Assembly: GCA_018266085.1 (NCBI GenBank)
Contig: JAFEAZ010000012.1
Span: 1 to 62,760 of the forward strand
Origin: Candidatus Babelota bacterium
Lineage (GTDB): Bacteria; Babelota; Babeliae; Babelales; Vermiphilaceae
Direction of reading: 5' to 3'
Length of the DNA stretch: 62,760 nucleotides
Numbering within the stretch: position 1 is the stretch's first letter; each line of letters begins with the position of its first letter. Below the pieces are notes generated by a model, which was not told the DNA's origin, made no database searches, and saw nothing but the letters and a program-made list of their open reading frames with translations. Both the position numbers and the translations under genes were made by a program. Shown here in pieces: positions 34,878 through 44,251 of the stretch.

Positions 34878-36215
34878 CTATACCCGAGAATTAGCGTCCT
34901 GACAATCCTGTTTATAGGTTCGTTGATTAAAACCTAACCAACGATCAATAATGATTGCCACAGCCGATCTCACCGACAAATGCCGATATGGTGAAACACC
35001 CCCTACTGGCGGGAGCAAAAAGTCACACAGATCGATACATTCTTTAGTAAGCCCTTGTCCAGTACCAAATATAAACAATACTGGCCGCTTATGACTCCAA
35101 ACAAACGGTTGATCAAAAAACGTAATTGCTCGTTTATGTGCGACCTGGCGTGCCGATGTCGCTATCACCAGCGGCTCTATGCCTTCTTTTTCTTTAATTG
35201 CTTGTATCACGTTGGCCAAACGGGGCTCTATGGTGACTGCCTTGACCGCTTCATGTCTGATGCGGTTGTAGGTAATACCCGGACCAACTTTCCAAAAATC
35301 TAACAGGGTGCCAACCACTCGCTGCTGATCTTCAAGACCGGTAACAATCGTAAAACCCTTTACGCCATAAGTCTCACACGACCTGGCAATATCATGGATA
35401 TCGATTGAGGTAACTGAAGTTGTTCCAGGAGTCTTATCAGGCCCGACCAATACATCATTGTGTAACAACGCTACATAATGGGCTGGCAAGCATTGAGCAA
35501 CCTGCTCTCGCTCGGCATCGTCAAGCTCATTGCTACGCAACCACTCGAAATGGTGCATAACCGTTTTCTCAACCGCCTGTTGCTGACGCCATGCCCGCAA
35601 AGCTCCGTGATTGCCCGAACGAACGACATCTGGCACGTGCATGCCCAGCCAATCAACCGGCGCTGTGTATTCTGGGTAATCGACAAAGGACCCAGTAAAG
35701 GATTCTTTTTCTATCGATTCAGTTTTACCAACTACGCCCGGCAACAACCGAACGACGCCCTCAAGAAGAACCATAGCCGGCAGATCACCAGCCATAAGGA
35801 CAAAATCACCAAGAGAAACTATTTCGTCAGCATAATGAGATTCAACACGAGCATCCATGCCCTCATAACGCGCCGGAACGAGCATAAGATGCCCGACCTG
35901 CGTAGCTTTTTGAGCAATAGAACGCATCATAGGCTGATCAAGCTTTTTGCCTTGAGGAGAGAAAAAAATAGTGTATGCAGGGCCGGCTTGCTTGACCCGA
36001 TCATCAATAGCACGCTCAACAACGTCAGGACGTATAAGCATACCAGCACCATGACCAAAGCTAGGCGCATCGATACGCTCTTTAGGAGCTACGTAATCAA
36101 AAAAGCTTTTGACATTAATATCAATAAGCCCATTTTCTTGCGCACGCCCTATAAGGCTTGTTGAGCAGAACTGCGTATACAATTCAGGAAAAACAGACAG
36201 AACCGTTATATTCAT
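34878..36215 (-). CDS. trmD: tRNA (guanine-37 N1)-methyltransferase fused to a second SPOUT methyltransferase domain
   Basis: Residues 1 to about 240 form TrmD, which makes m1G37: SFGHGAGML near 52, ARYEGMDARV near 115-124, LGDFVLMAGDLPAM near 135-148, and the C-terminal PVDWLGMHVPDV region. Residues about 255-437 form a second domain resembling the SPOUT family encoded next to trmD in Thermotoga and other genomes (Methyltrn_RNA_4 type): HNDVLVGPDKT, then VKGFTIVTG, RPVLFIFGTGQGLTK and GVSPYRHLSVRSAVAIIIDRWLG. The 445-residue fusion implies that two RNA methylations are coupled. Target of the second domain is unknown. Confidence 0.9.
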   Translation of the reverse strand: MNITVLSVFPELYTQFCSTSLIGRAQENGLIDINVKSFFDYVAPKERIDAPSFGHGAGMLIRPDVVERAIDDRVKQAGPAYTIFFSPQGKKLDQPMMRSIAQKATQVGHLMLVPARYEGMDARVESHYADEIVSLGDFVLMAGDLPAMVLLEGVVRLLPGVVGKTESIEKESFTGSFVDYPEYTAPVDWLGMHVPDVVRSGNHGALRAWRQQQAVEKTVMHHFEWLRSNELDDAEREQVAQCLPAHYVALLHNDVLVGPDKTPGTTSVTSIDIHDIARSCETYGVKGFTIVTGLEDQQRVVGTLLDFWKVGPGITYNRIRHEAVKAVTIEPRLANVIQAIKEKEGIEPLVIATSARQVAHKRAITFFDQPFVWSHKRPVLFIFGTGQGLTKECIDLCDFLLPPVGGVSPYRHLSVRSAVAIIIDRWLGFNQRTYKQDCQDANSRV

Positions 36216-36216
36216 A

Positions 36217-36453
36217 TTATTTCAGAACATCCACACTAATTTCTTGTCCTGGAGGAGCCACAACGAGTGCTAATGCGCGCAAAGCTCTGATCGTCTGCCC
36301 ATCTTTGCCAATAACGCGCCCAAGGTCAGCATCATCAACTTTAACGCTGATGACTATCTTACCTTCAACATCTGCCGCCGTAATCACTACTGCTTCTGGC
36401 TTATCGACAAGGGTCTTAACTATATGTTGCACCAAGTCTTTGCATGCTTGCAT
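36217..36453 (-). CDS. khpA: KH-domain RNA-binding protein KhpA
   Basis: KhpA (YlqC type) is a small RNA-binding protein that acts with KhpB in cell-size control and RNA handling in other bacteria. The 78-residue product is a single KH domain with GKDGQTIRAL (GxxG loop) near 49-58. It lies between rpsP and trmD, where many genomes have khpA followed by rimM; rimM is missing here. One base separates it from trmD, so translation is probably coupled. Confidence 0.93.
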   Translation of the reverse strand: MQACKDLVQHIVKTLVDKPEAVVITAADVEGKIVISVKVDDADLGRVIGKDGQTIRALRALALVVAPPGQEISVDVLK

Positions 36454-36479
36454 AATCCACCACTGCGCTGAAAAAGAGA

Positions 36480-36806
36480 TTACTCGGCTTTAGTTGTCGC
36501 AGCTTTTTTGCTCGCTGCAGCCTTTTTAGGCGCTTTAGGAGCTGACACTACTTCTTGAGGCGCTTTGGTAGCACGCTTATAGAGTTTATGTACTTTAGTA
36601 AACGAATCTGTTGGAACAGCGCCTACTGAAATCCAATAATCGATACGGTCGGCATTCAAGGTCACTACATCACTTTTAAGGGTATCGTAGGTGCCCAAAT
36701 CCTCTAAGAATGCGCCATCTCTCTTGCTACGACTGTCTACAGCAACAATGCGGTAAAATGGTGCGTGCTTTTTCCCTATGCGTGACAGGCGTATTTTGAC
36801 TGCCAT
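36480..36806 (-). CDS. rpsP: 30S ribosomal protein S16
   Basis: S16 is an early 30S assembly protein. The first 75 residues match the family closely: [20 protein letters not shown] (3-22), [18 protein letters not shown] (about 23-40) and the [16 protein letters not shown] segment. A Lys/Ala-rich tail of about 30 residues follows, as in several phyla. It is the second gene of the ffh-rpsP-khpA-trmD-rplS run. Confidence 0.97.
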   Translation of the reverse strand: MAVKIRLSRIGKKHAPFYRIVAVDSRSKRDGAFLEDLGTYDTLKSDVVTLNADRIDYWISVGAVPTDSFTKVHKLYKRATKAPQEVVSAPKAPKKAAASKKAATTKAE

Positions 36807-36862
36807 AATTCTCGAGTCCTTATAAAATAGAAACTATGCGTTATGATTTTTCACGTGAGCAA

Positions 36863-38206
36863 CTACCTAAAAAGCCGGTTGCCGCGGCCAATTTTTTTAA
36901 ACAGCTTAACATATTGCTGACTTTCTTCAAATCGCTCAAGCAAACGATTTATTTCGTTGACCTGAACTCCGGCTCCCTTGGCTATACGATTTTTCCGCGC
37001 ACCATTCAAAAGCGTGTGATCATTACGCTCTTTTGGAGTCATTGAACCTATAATAGCTCGAAAACGCTTCATCGTGACTTCGCCATCAGAAAGCATTTGG
37101 GGCGACAGTTGTGTTCCAAGCCCTGGTACATACCGCATAACCTGGCTCAATGAGCCCATACGGTCAAGCATACCAAGCTGATTGGCAAAATCTTGCAAGG
37201 TCAGATGACCCCGTTGCAACGCCTTTTCCATAGCCTCCTGCTCAGACTGTTTTGTGCATGCCTGCGCGCGCTCAGCCAAGCTGACGACATCGCCCATACC
37301 CAAAATGGTGCTGGCTACTCGCTCAGGATAAAACTGCTCGAGATCATCAATTTTTTCTCCCGACCCCACAAACAGGATCGGCTTTTTTTGCGCATACCGA
37401 AACGAAAAGGCTGCTCCACCACGCACTTCACTATCCATTTTGGTCAGCAGCGCGTACTGATAACCTACGGCCTGGTCAAATGCTTGAGCCACCCTGAGTG
37501 ACTCTTGACCGGTCATCGCATCGAGTACCATGATTTTATAGCGCGGCTGCACCGCCTGAGCAAGCTGCTTAAGCTCGTCAAGCATTGCTCCATCCACATG
37601 GAATCTGCCAGCAGTATCCAAGAATAGGAGCTCTATAGAGTTGGTCTTTGCGTAGGCCTGAATTTCTAATGCTGCCTTTACCGGGTCTTTTTGGGTCGCG
37701 CGGTAGAAAAGAACGCCCACCTGTTGTGCTAAAATTTCTAGCTGATCAACGGCGGCCGGGCGATAAAAGTCAACTGAAGCAAGCAAGATTTGCCGCTTCT
37801 TGCCCCGTTTTTCAGCCTGCTTTTGTATGTATCGAGCCATTTTAGCAATGGTGGTAGTCTTACCAGAACCTTGCAAACCAAACAACATCACCGTAGCTGG
37901 GAGCTGAAAACTGAAAGGGGTGCCCGCAGCAGCCGGTTGCCCACCACTTAAAAATGCGGTTAACGAATCATAGACTATTTTAATAAATTGATCGGCCGGC
38001 TTGAGCGATGTCAAGACTTTTTTACCCAACGCTTCAGCTTTAACCTGCTCTATGAATGAGTCGGCAACGTGGACCGGCACATCGGCTTCGAGCAAGGCCA
38101 CACGCACACTCGCAAGTGCTTCTTGTATATTCTGCTCGGAAAGATGGCTTTTACCCGTCATAGAGGAAAAGATTGATGAAAATTTATTGGCTAAAAAACT
38201 GAACAT
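36863..38206 (-). CDS. ffh: Signal recognition particle protein
   Basis: Ffh with 4.5S RNA brings membrane proteins to the translocon. The 447-residue product has the N domain, the GTPase G domain (GLQGSGKTTTIAKMA near 110, DTAGRFHVD near 195, TKMDSEVRGGAAFSF near 255) and a Met-rich M domain from about 300 (MLDRMGSLSQVMRYVPG, SMTPKER, RIAKGAGVQVNEINRLL). G motifs are intact. The RNA gene is not recognised in the window. The heavy use of export signals in nearby genes relies on this pathway or SecA. Confidence 0.96.
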   Translation of the reverse strand: MFSFLANKFSSIFSSMTGKSHLSEQNIQEALASVRVALLEADVPVHVADSFIEQVKAEALGKKVLTSLKPADQFIKIVYDSLTAFLSGGQPAAAGTPFSFQLPATVMLFGLQGSGKTTTIAKMARYIQKQAEKRGKKRQILLASVDFYRPAAVDQLEILAQQVGVLFYRATQKDPVKAALEIQAYAKTNSIELLFLDTAGRFHVDGAMLDELKQLAQAVQPRYKIMVLDAMTGQESLRVAQAFDQAVGYQYALLTKMDSEVRGGAAFSFRYAQKKPILFVGSGEKIDDLEQFYPERVASTILGMGDVVSLAERAQACTKQSEQEAMEKALQRGHLTLQDFANQLGMLDRMGSLSQVMRYVPGLGTQLSPQMLSDGEVTMKRFRAIIGSMTPKERNDHTLLNGARKNRIAKGAGVQVNEINRLLERFEESQQYVKLFKKIGRGNRLFR

Positions 38207-38301
38207 ATGTGTACGTCGTTAAAAAGTGAAAAAAATACTCTCAACTACACTGTAGCAAATCATACGCTAACTTACCACTGCCAATGCGCTGCTGGGTGAG
38301 A

Positions 38302-38330
38302 TTGCTTAAATTATCCGATTGTCGTACCAT
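38302..38330 (+). promoter_or_regulatory. Sigma70-like promoter of hflX
   Basis: TTGCTT (38302-38307), 17-base spacer, TACCAT (38325-38330). It lies in the gap divergent from ffh, with a leader of about 60 bases before the hflX ATG. Confidence 0.4.
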
Positions 38331-38394
38331 AAGAGAAAAACTAGCCTACTGCTGCCATTAGTGCGCTGATATGGCAGCTCAACCAAGGACTACC

Positions 38395-39513
38395 ATGTCA
38401 CAATTTCCTCTTACGCCAACTAAAATACCGGTAAGAACGCTCATCATTGGTGTTGATGCTCCCTATAATCGCGTCAGCAACATAGAATCATATTTTGCCG
38501 AGTTTCGTAAATTACTGGAAACGAATGGCACAGAATATCAGCACGAACTCTACGTAAAAATACGCACCGTCGATTCAAGCTATTTTTTTACCAAGGGCAA
38601 ACTCGAAGAGATCGCCAACTTTTGCAAAGAACATGAAATCGAAGAGGTTATCATTTCCGATGCACTGACCTCACAACAGGAGCGCAATCTTGAAGATATG
38701 CTCCAATGTTCCGTGTTCGATCGCACCTACCTGATTTTAGAGATTTTTGAAAAATCGGCTCATTCAGCCGAAGGCAAATTACAGGTTTCCATCGCCATGC
38801 TTAAATACCAAAAAACTCGCCTTGCAGGTAAAGGCATTTTCATGGAGCAACAGGTTGGTGCTATTGGGGTCCGCGGTGGCTTTGGTGAAACGCTCAAAGA
38901 AAAAGAGACGCGTCATATCGAAGCAACTATCCTTAAACATAAACGGGATCTTGAGCGCATGCACACGGCACGCGAATCACAGCGCAAGCAACGCCTGTCT
39001 AATCGCGTACCCCATGCTTGTCTTATTGGGTATACGAACGTTGGCAAATCAACCATTTTAAACGCACTTACCAAAAGTGATGTGTTAGCTGAAAACAAGC
39101 TGTTTGCTACGCTTGATACCACAACGCGCGAGCTCTACGTTAATGGCATAAAAAAAGGTCTCCTGTCCGACACGGTCGGCTTTATTCAGCAGTTGCCACA
39201 CAACTTAATTGATGCTTTTAAATCGACGCTGTCAGAGCTTTCATATGCTGATATTTTGCTCCATGTTGTCGATATCTCCAGCCCAAACTGGCAAGATCAG
39301 ATTATTGTTGTGCAGAAAGTGTTAACGGAGCTCAAAGTGCATGACAAGCCTATGCTCTATATCTTTAATAAAGCGGATGCTATCGAAGATACCGTAGAAG
39401 TAGAAGGCATGCTGAAAAAATACCAACCACATGTGTTGGTATCGGCAAAGAGCAAAAAAGGTTTAGAGCCTCTGATGAACTATCTTGAGTCATGGAACCC
39501 GCACAAAGCGTGA
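38395..39513 (+). CDS. hflX: GTPase HflX
   Basis: HflX is a ribosome-splitting GTPase active in stress. The 372-residue product (start ATG 38395, AAGGA upstream) has the N-terminal HflX domain with FFTKGKLEEI and ALTSQQERNLED, the RxGGFGETLKEKETR helical linker, and a G domain: GYTNVGKST (about 217), DTVGFIQQLPHNL (about 265) and NKAD (about 333). The longer frame to 38371 lacks a ribosome-binding site. It is monocistronic with a hairpin downstream. Confidence 0.95.
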   Translation: MSQFPLTPTKIPVRTLIIGVDAPYNRVSNIESYFAEFRKLLETNGTEYQHELYVKIRTVDSSYFFTKGKLEEIANFCKEHEIEEVIISDALTSQQERNLEDMLQCSVFDRTYLILEIFEKSAHSAEGKLQVSIAMLKYQKTRLAGKGIFMEQQVGAIGVRGGFGETLKEKETRHIEATILKHKRDLERMHTARESQRKQRLSNRVPHACLIGYTNVGKSTILNALTKSDVLAENKLFATLDTTTRELYVNGIKKGLLSDTVGFIQQLPHNLIDAFKSTLSELSYADILLHVVDISSPNWQDQIIVVQKVLTELKVHDKPMLYIFNKADAIEDTVEVEGMLKKYQPHVLVSAKSKKGLEPLMNYLESWNPHKA

Positions 39514-39631
39514 CCTAAAGATTACTTTCATTATAGAAGTCAGCGCAACAGCGACTAGACCGCCAAGAACGTCTGCTTGTTCACGATTTCTATCTTGGCC
39601 ACGGCGATAGAAGCAAAAAATATACATAATC

Positions 39632-39660
39632 TGCAGCCATCGAGCTATTCGATGGCTGCA
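39632..39660 (+). terminator. Terminator-like hairpin after hflX
   Basis: Perfect 12-bp stem TGCAGCCATCGA / TCGATGGCTGCA with 5-base loop, followed a few bases later by a T-rich run (GTTTGTTTTTC). It lies about 120 bases past the hflX stop and 80 before the next gene. Confidence 0.6.
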
Positions 39661-39739
39661 CAATCGTTTGTTTTTCATTGCTTTTCATGGTAGAAGAATC
39701 ACTACTTATTACAATTACCCAAGATTAAGGACGTGATAC

Positions 39740-40519
39740 ATGAAGTATATGGTTGGCCTCAGTTGCTTATGCATGCTCTACTTGTCGCTCATGAGTACAG
39801 AAAAAGATCTCAACTCTCCTCGCAGCCCACGACGCCTAACACCGTATGCCTCAGGCTCTGGCCAAGAAGCAACACCCGTTGATGTCACCTTTTGCGAAGA
39901 AGATGATGGTGGTGAGTTCTGCTCTATTGTGCTAACAGAGAGCCTAACACCAAGAACCAGCCACTCAAACCCAACACCAGTATCAGGAGCCTTAAAACGA
40001 GAACTTTCGACAACGCCACAAACACTGGGTAGCCTCACTCACGAACAGAGCAGCGCAACATCCCAACAAGGGCACAGTCGAATCGAAAGCATAAGTCCAC
40101 AACAAAAACATTTTGTCAAAGCTTTAGGACAACTCAGAGCACTTGATGGTCTTCTCGTAGAGCCCAGCGAAGCAGTAAAAAGAGATGAGGAGCTACCAGA
40201 AACGCCACCTGCGAGCATCCTTGACAATCCATCACTACTGCGAACCAGTCTTTCGCAGCGAAAAAATAGCCGTTCGCCACAAAGCCAAACTCGCCAGCTC
40301 GCTCAAACTCCGCCAAAGGCAGAAACGCCTGCACCTCCTCTTACTTTTGGACAACAATTGTTAGGACCTGATTTTGTTGTGCCAATTCGAGAAAAGCTAG
40401 AAAAAACGAGCGAACACAAAGAGTTCGCTCTCGAAAACTCTCCACGAAGAGAAAAGAAAGGCTGCTGGCGCTCTGTAATGTGTTGCTGTTGGCCACAATC
40501 TGCAAAGAAAAAACATTAG
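39740..40519 (+). CDS. Exported Ser/Thr/Pro-rich protein with a C-terminal cysteine cluster
   Basis: The 259-residue product starts with a signal-like segment (MKYMVGLSCLCMLYLSLMS). Residues about 25-235 are low-complexity and rich in Ser, Thr, Pro, Glu and Gln, with repeated S-P and T-P dipeptides; such regions are usually disordered and are possible phosphorylation targets if exported to a eukaryotic host. The last 20 residues are Cys- and Lys-rich (GCWRSVMCCCWPQSAKKKH). No family is recognised. AGGACG precedes the ATG. Confidence 0.55.
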   Translation: MKYMVGLSCLCMLYLSLMSTEKDLNSPRSPRRLTPYASGSGQEATPVDVTFCEEDDGGEFCSIVLTESLTPRTSHSNPTPVSGALKRELSTTPQTLGSLTHEQSSATSQQGHSRIESISPQQKHFVKALGQLRALDGLLVEPSEAVKRDEELPETPPASILDNPSLLRTSLSQRKNSRSPQSQTRQLAQTPPKAETPAPPLTFGQQLLGPDFVVPIREKLEKTSEHKEFALENSPRREKKGCWRSVMCCCWPQSAKKKH

Positions 40520-40587
40520 AAAAAATGTCTTGATGTGCAAAACATGATACGCTGATAGCAGAACAGTATCATAGATAAAGGCATACC

Positions 40588-42882
40588 ATGAACAGTACAC
40601 TAGACACGCTCACTACATTCTTACGCGATGGGCTCAACAAACAACAACGTGAAGCGGTCGAACAGGAGCATGGCTCTCTGCTGATCATCGCTGGCGCTGG
40701 ATCGGGAAAAACACGCGTTATAACAGCACGCATTGCACACCTTATTGTCAATAAAGGGGTGCAACCAAGCTCTATTGTTGCTTTAACCTTTACCAATAAA
40801 GCAGCAAAGGAGATGCTTGAACGCGTTGCACATTTTTTGCCTGACCATCGCGATGTGCCCTTTATAGGTACCTTTCATGCATACTGTTTACGCCTATTAA
40901 AACGGTACAAACATCTGTTACCAACACCCTTTGAATCGATTTTAGATGACGAAGATCAGCAAAAGCTACTCAGCGGTATTATTCAACGCTATGACCTGGG
41001 CAAACGCACCAACGTAAAACAGCTGTCATATCAAATATCACAGCTAAAAAACCGCGCGATCAGCCCAACTGAAGTATCTGAAGGCTTGATGCATGATCAA
41101 GTTCTTTTGCAAGTGTACCAAGCATACGAAGCTGAAAAACGTGCAAGCCATTGTCTCGACTTTGATGATCTTTTACTTGAAACCTTAACTCTGCTACGTA
41201 AAAATGAGTCGGTACTTGCACAATGGCGCCAGAACATTAAACATGTACTGGTGGATGAATATCAAGACACCAACGTAGTGCAGCATGCACTGCTCAAACA
41301 GATGACTCTGGACAAAAAAAGGATTGCTGCAGACTCAGTCTGCGTTGTTGGTGATGAAGACCAGTCGATCTACTCATGGCGTGGTGCAACGGTAGAAAAT
41401 ATTGCCCATTTTACGAAAGATTTTGCCAATACCCGCATCATAAAAATTGAACAGAACTATCGTTCGGTGCAATCTATCTTGACCGTAGCCAATACCATCG
41501 TTGCAAACAATACACAACGGAATCCAAAGGAGCTCTGGTCTGAACGTACCGGCAACGACCGTATCCGTGTCATGAGTTGTCTTTCTGATCGCCAAGAAGG
41601 GGACATGATCGCACACGGCATGCAGGTTGCGCGCAAGGCAAACAAAACACAAAGCTGTGCTATTTTATATCGTGCACACTTTCAATCGCGCTCACTTGAA
41701 GAAGCATTAATTAAGCGTTCGGTTCCCTATCGGATTATAGGAGGTGTGCAGTTCTATGAACGGAAAGAGATTAAAGACATTCTCGCTTACTTGAAATTGA
41801 TTGCCAACCCGCATGATCGCGTTGCCTTTTTTCGCGTCATTAATTGCCCTGCCCGTGGGTTAGGCGAACAGTTTGAACAGCTGTTTCGCGACCGTTGGCA
41901 GGATGAACCATTCCTATCATTCCACGAAATTGCAACCCATCTTATCAATCAACAGGTTTTGACCGGCGTACGGCGCAATTCCGTTGAGCAGTTCATGGCT
42001 CTCTTGGCTCCCTTTAAAGCGACCGATAAACCGAGCAGTGCCGCAGAACATATCCTTTTAAAAACGGGATACCTTGCTCATCTTACCAACGCGTATGACA
42101 AAGACGAAGCGGCAGAACGGCATGAGAACATCAAAGAGCTACTACGTGCATTACAGCAATTTGAACTGCAGGAAATTACGACCATAAGCGCATTGCTTGA
42201 CGAAGTAAGCCTTATGCAAGAGCATGCATCACGTGACAATACGGATAGCAACCCCGTGCTCCTCATGACCATGCATGGCGCAAAAGGGCTTGAGTTTGAT
42301 ACAGTTGCGATTGCAGGCCTTGAAGAGGGCATCCTTCCTAGCTCACGATCGCTGATGAGCCAAGAAGGAATCGAAGAGGAGCGGCGCTTATGTTATGTTG
42401 CTATAACACGCGCCAAGAACTATCTACTTCTCACCCATTGCCGCTATCGATATGCCTATGGGCAAACGAATGATCAGTTGCGCTCACGGTTTATTGATGA
42501 GATGCCGGCAAAGCTTATTCCAATTCAAGACTGCTCTTATAGCTCCGAGTATCAAGCGGCCACTTTTTTTGCAGGCTGGTTTGGGCTAGCCACCACCAAA
42601 TCTATTCAAACATTTGGTACACCAAGCAAACCCACAATCTTACCTAAAACTAGGGTAAAACCCGCAGAGCGCCGTATACTGAAACCTACCGAACCGATAG
42701 GTAAGAAAAAGGTTCAGAAGACAGCCTGTCTTTTCAAAAAATATCAGACGGTAAAACATTCGACATTTGGTATTGGCGTTGTACAATCAATCGACGATCG
42801 TGGTGACGGAGCCATTTTTGTGGAGGTGCAATTTACACAGGGCATGAAAAAAATAGCCGTTTCTTTTTTGACCGCAGTATAA
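40588..42882 (+). CDS. pcrA: UvrD/PcrA-type superfamily 1 DNA helicase
   Basis: A 3'-5' helicase for repair and replication. The 764-residue product has all SF1A motifs in order: Q motif LNKQQREAV near 16, Walker A AGAGSGKT near 36-43, ALTFTNKAAKEM, GTFHAYC, VDEYQDTN near 223-230, GDEDQSIYSWRGA near 256-268, NYRSVQSI, TMHGAKGLEFD near 563-573, and YVAITRAK near 605. The C-terminal Tudor-like piece (about 717-764, HSTFGIGVVQSI) that binds RNA polymerase in PcrA/UvrD is also there. PcrA and UvrD cannot be separated by eye. Confidence 0.95.
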   Translation: MNSTLDTLTTFLRDGLNKQQREAVEQEHGSLLIIAGAGSGKTRVITARIAHLIVNKGVQPSSIVALTFTNKAAKEMLERVAHFLPDHRDVPFIGTFHAYCLRLLKRYKHLLPTPFESILDDEDQQKLLSGIIQRYDLGKRTNVKQLSYQISQLKNRAISPTEVSEGLMHDQVLLQVYQAYEAEKRASHCLDFDDLLLETLTLLRKNESVLAQWRQNIKHVLVDEYQDTNVVQHALLKQMTLDKKRIAADSVCVVGDEDQSIYSWRGATVENIAHFTKDFANTRIIKIEQNYRSVQSILTVANTIVANNTQRNPKELWSERTGNDRIRVMSCLSDRQEGDMIAHGMQVARKANKTQSCAILYRAHFQSRSLEEALIKRSVPYRIIGGVQFYERKEIKDILAYLKLIANPHDRVAFFRVINCPARGLGEQFEQLFRDRWQDEPFLSFHEIATHLINQQVLTGVRRNSVEQFMALLAPFKATDKPSSAAEHILLKTGYLAHLTNAYDKDEAAERHENIKELLRALQQFELQEITTISALLDEVSLMQEHASRDNTDSNPVLLMTMHGAKGLEFDTVAIAGLEEGILPSSRSLMSQEGIEEERRLCYVAITRAKNYLLLTHCRYRYAYGQTNDQLRSRFIDEMPAKLIPIQDCSYSSEYQAATFFAGWFGLATTKSIQTFGTPSKPTILPKTRVKPAERRILKPTEPIGKKKVQKTACLFKKYQTVKHSTFGIGVVQSIDDRGDGAIFVEVQFTQGMKKIAVSFLTAV

Positions 42883-42910
42883 CCAAATAACCAATAAAAA
42901 AGAGGATTCT

Positions 42911-43348
42911 ATGGTACGGTTTATGATGGCACTCGCCGCTTTGAGTATGGTTAGCAGCACGCCAGCACGGGCTTACAAAGCTGATACACTGGCAGCCTTT
43001 GTTCTGTCTGCACTCGTTACTAACTATGTATCGAGTAAGCGCACCGTTGCCGATGTTCGCGCAAAAGCACAAAAAATGATTGAAGATTACGAAGAAAATC
43101 ATGTCCTTTTTAAATTCGACGACATTAATTGGGCCTATGGTGTAATGCGCGCTACCGATCAGGAGCTTGAAAATAGACTGTGGTGGAACAATATCATTAG
43201 ATCAAGCATATTTGGTGCACTGAGTTCATTAGCGTACCACAGCTTTAGATACCCTAACCCAGCAACTATTACTATACACAATCATTACCCTGATAACCGA
43301 TGTGGTCAGCAAGAAAGCGCGTGTGCTGCTCCATTCTTTCAAAAGTAA
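42911..43348 (+). CDS. Small exported or membrane protein of unknown function
   Basis: The 145-residue product starts with a signal-like segment (MVRFMMALAALSMVSSTPARA, cleavage at ARA-YK). A second hydrophobic stretch (about 27-40, LAAFVLSALVTNYV) follows closely, so it could be membrane-attached. A helical charged middle and a His/Asn-rich end with two Cys complete it. No family is recognised. AGAGGA precedes the ATG. It follows the helicase gene by 28 bases. Confidence 0.55.
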   Translation: MVRFMMALAALSMVSSTPARAYKADTLAAFVLSALVTNYVSSKRTVADVRAKAQKMIEDYEENHVLFKFDDINWAYGVMRATDQELENRLWWNNIIRSSIFGALSSLAYHSFRYPNPATITIHNHYPDNRCGQQESACAAPFFQK

Positions 43349-43365
43349 TGGGTATATCTCCCACA

Positions 43366-43400
43366 TAAGAAACCCCTGTTAACAGAATTGGGGTTTCTTA
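43366..43400. terminator. Bidirectional terminator
   Basis: TAAGAAACCCC / GGGGTTTCTTA perfect 11-bp arms around a 13-base loop between two convergent genes. A- and T-rich arms can serve either strand. Its right arm overlaps the stop of the minus-strand gene. Confidence 0.7.
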
Positions 43401-43994
43401 CTGTCCATCGTCACGGACCAATGCCGCAATAAAAGGTGAATTAATAACCGTTTTTTCGGTAACCAACGCCGCCGCCAGTGGCTTACCATCAAACATGAGC
43501 TTGTTCTGATCGCTCATCATGGCGACAATGTCAGCATTTTCATCAAGTATGATATCAACCCCGACAATCTTGCCATTGGGAAGCTTTACGCCACGACCGG
43601 GTACAATAAAATACCCTTTGCTGGTACTGACTACTTCATACTCTTTGTTCTGCATTGTCGGATTATCCAGTAGATAAGGGCCTTGCCATTGTTGAGGGTA
43701 GGCCAGGTTCATGGAACCAATTTCGGATCCAACGAATCCATCTTTTTTTATTGTTAAAAAATTAATCGGGTTCGCTTGATAGTCAAAGCTGAGAATGCCA
43801 CATGTTTTTTCAATGCGCTCAAAAATCTCTTTGAGCTGTGCTACATCCTGCACCATCATCGATGCTATGTGAACCGGTTTTTCATGAATATAGCTCGTCA
43901 CCGTTGCGATCAAAAAAAGAGCTAACAGAAGACCGATTCCTAGAGATATACCATATTTTTTAACCATGCCTTTGTTCTGCGTGCAGTTGTGCAT
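43398..43994 (-). CDS. Membrane-anchored protein of unknown function
   Basis: The 198-residue product has one N-terminal helix (about 12-36, GISLGIGLLLALFLIATVTSYI) after a short basic start, and the rest should lie outside the membrane. The external domain (about 45-198) is mixed alpha/beta, with GRGVKLPNGKIVGVDIILDENADIVAMM near its middle. It resembles the size and layout of pseudopilin-like proteins, but no prepilin cleavage site is visible. GGGAGG precedes the ATG. No family is recognised. Confidence 0.6.
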   Translation of the reverse strand: MHNCTQNKGMVKKYGISLGIGLLLALFLIATVTSYIHEKPVHIASMMVQDVAQLKEIFERIEKTCGILSFDYQANPINFLTIKKDGFVGSEIGSMNLAYPQQWQGPYLLDNPTMQNKEYEVVSTSKGYFIVPGRGVKLPNGKIVGVDIILDENADIVAMMSDQNKLMFDGKPLAAALVTEKTVINSPFIAALVRDDGQ

Positions 43995-44168
43995 AGCGAC
44001 CTCCCTTTCTACCCTAGTAAATTCTGAGCATTAAACCACCTCATAGCTTGCCCTATTAAGAGAGAAGTTCGCAATACATTACGAAGGCACATAACAGGAG
44101 ACCACGTTCAAGTATAAAACCTGTCACGAAACAGAATCCAAGCTGTGTGCTCTTATTAAAAGATATTC

Positions 44169-44198
44169 TTGACTTTAATTGCCAGACTGTATTATAGT
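44169..44198 (+). promoter_or_regulatory. Sigma70 promoter of the 44252 gene
   Basis: TTGACT (44169-44174), 18-base spacer, TATAGT (44193-44198): five of six matches in each box. The predicted leader is about 47 bases. One of the clearest promoters in the window. Confidence 0.65.
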
Positions 44199-44251
44199 GT
44201 CATCATGTTTTATGACCTATTGTTGTTACCTTTATACCCGTAGAATTCCAT

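Noticed and set aside
35478-36164. 228-codon plus-strand frame
   Set aside because: Fully antisense to trmD, whose motifs are clear; its residues show no domain.
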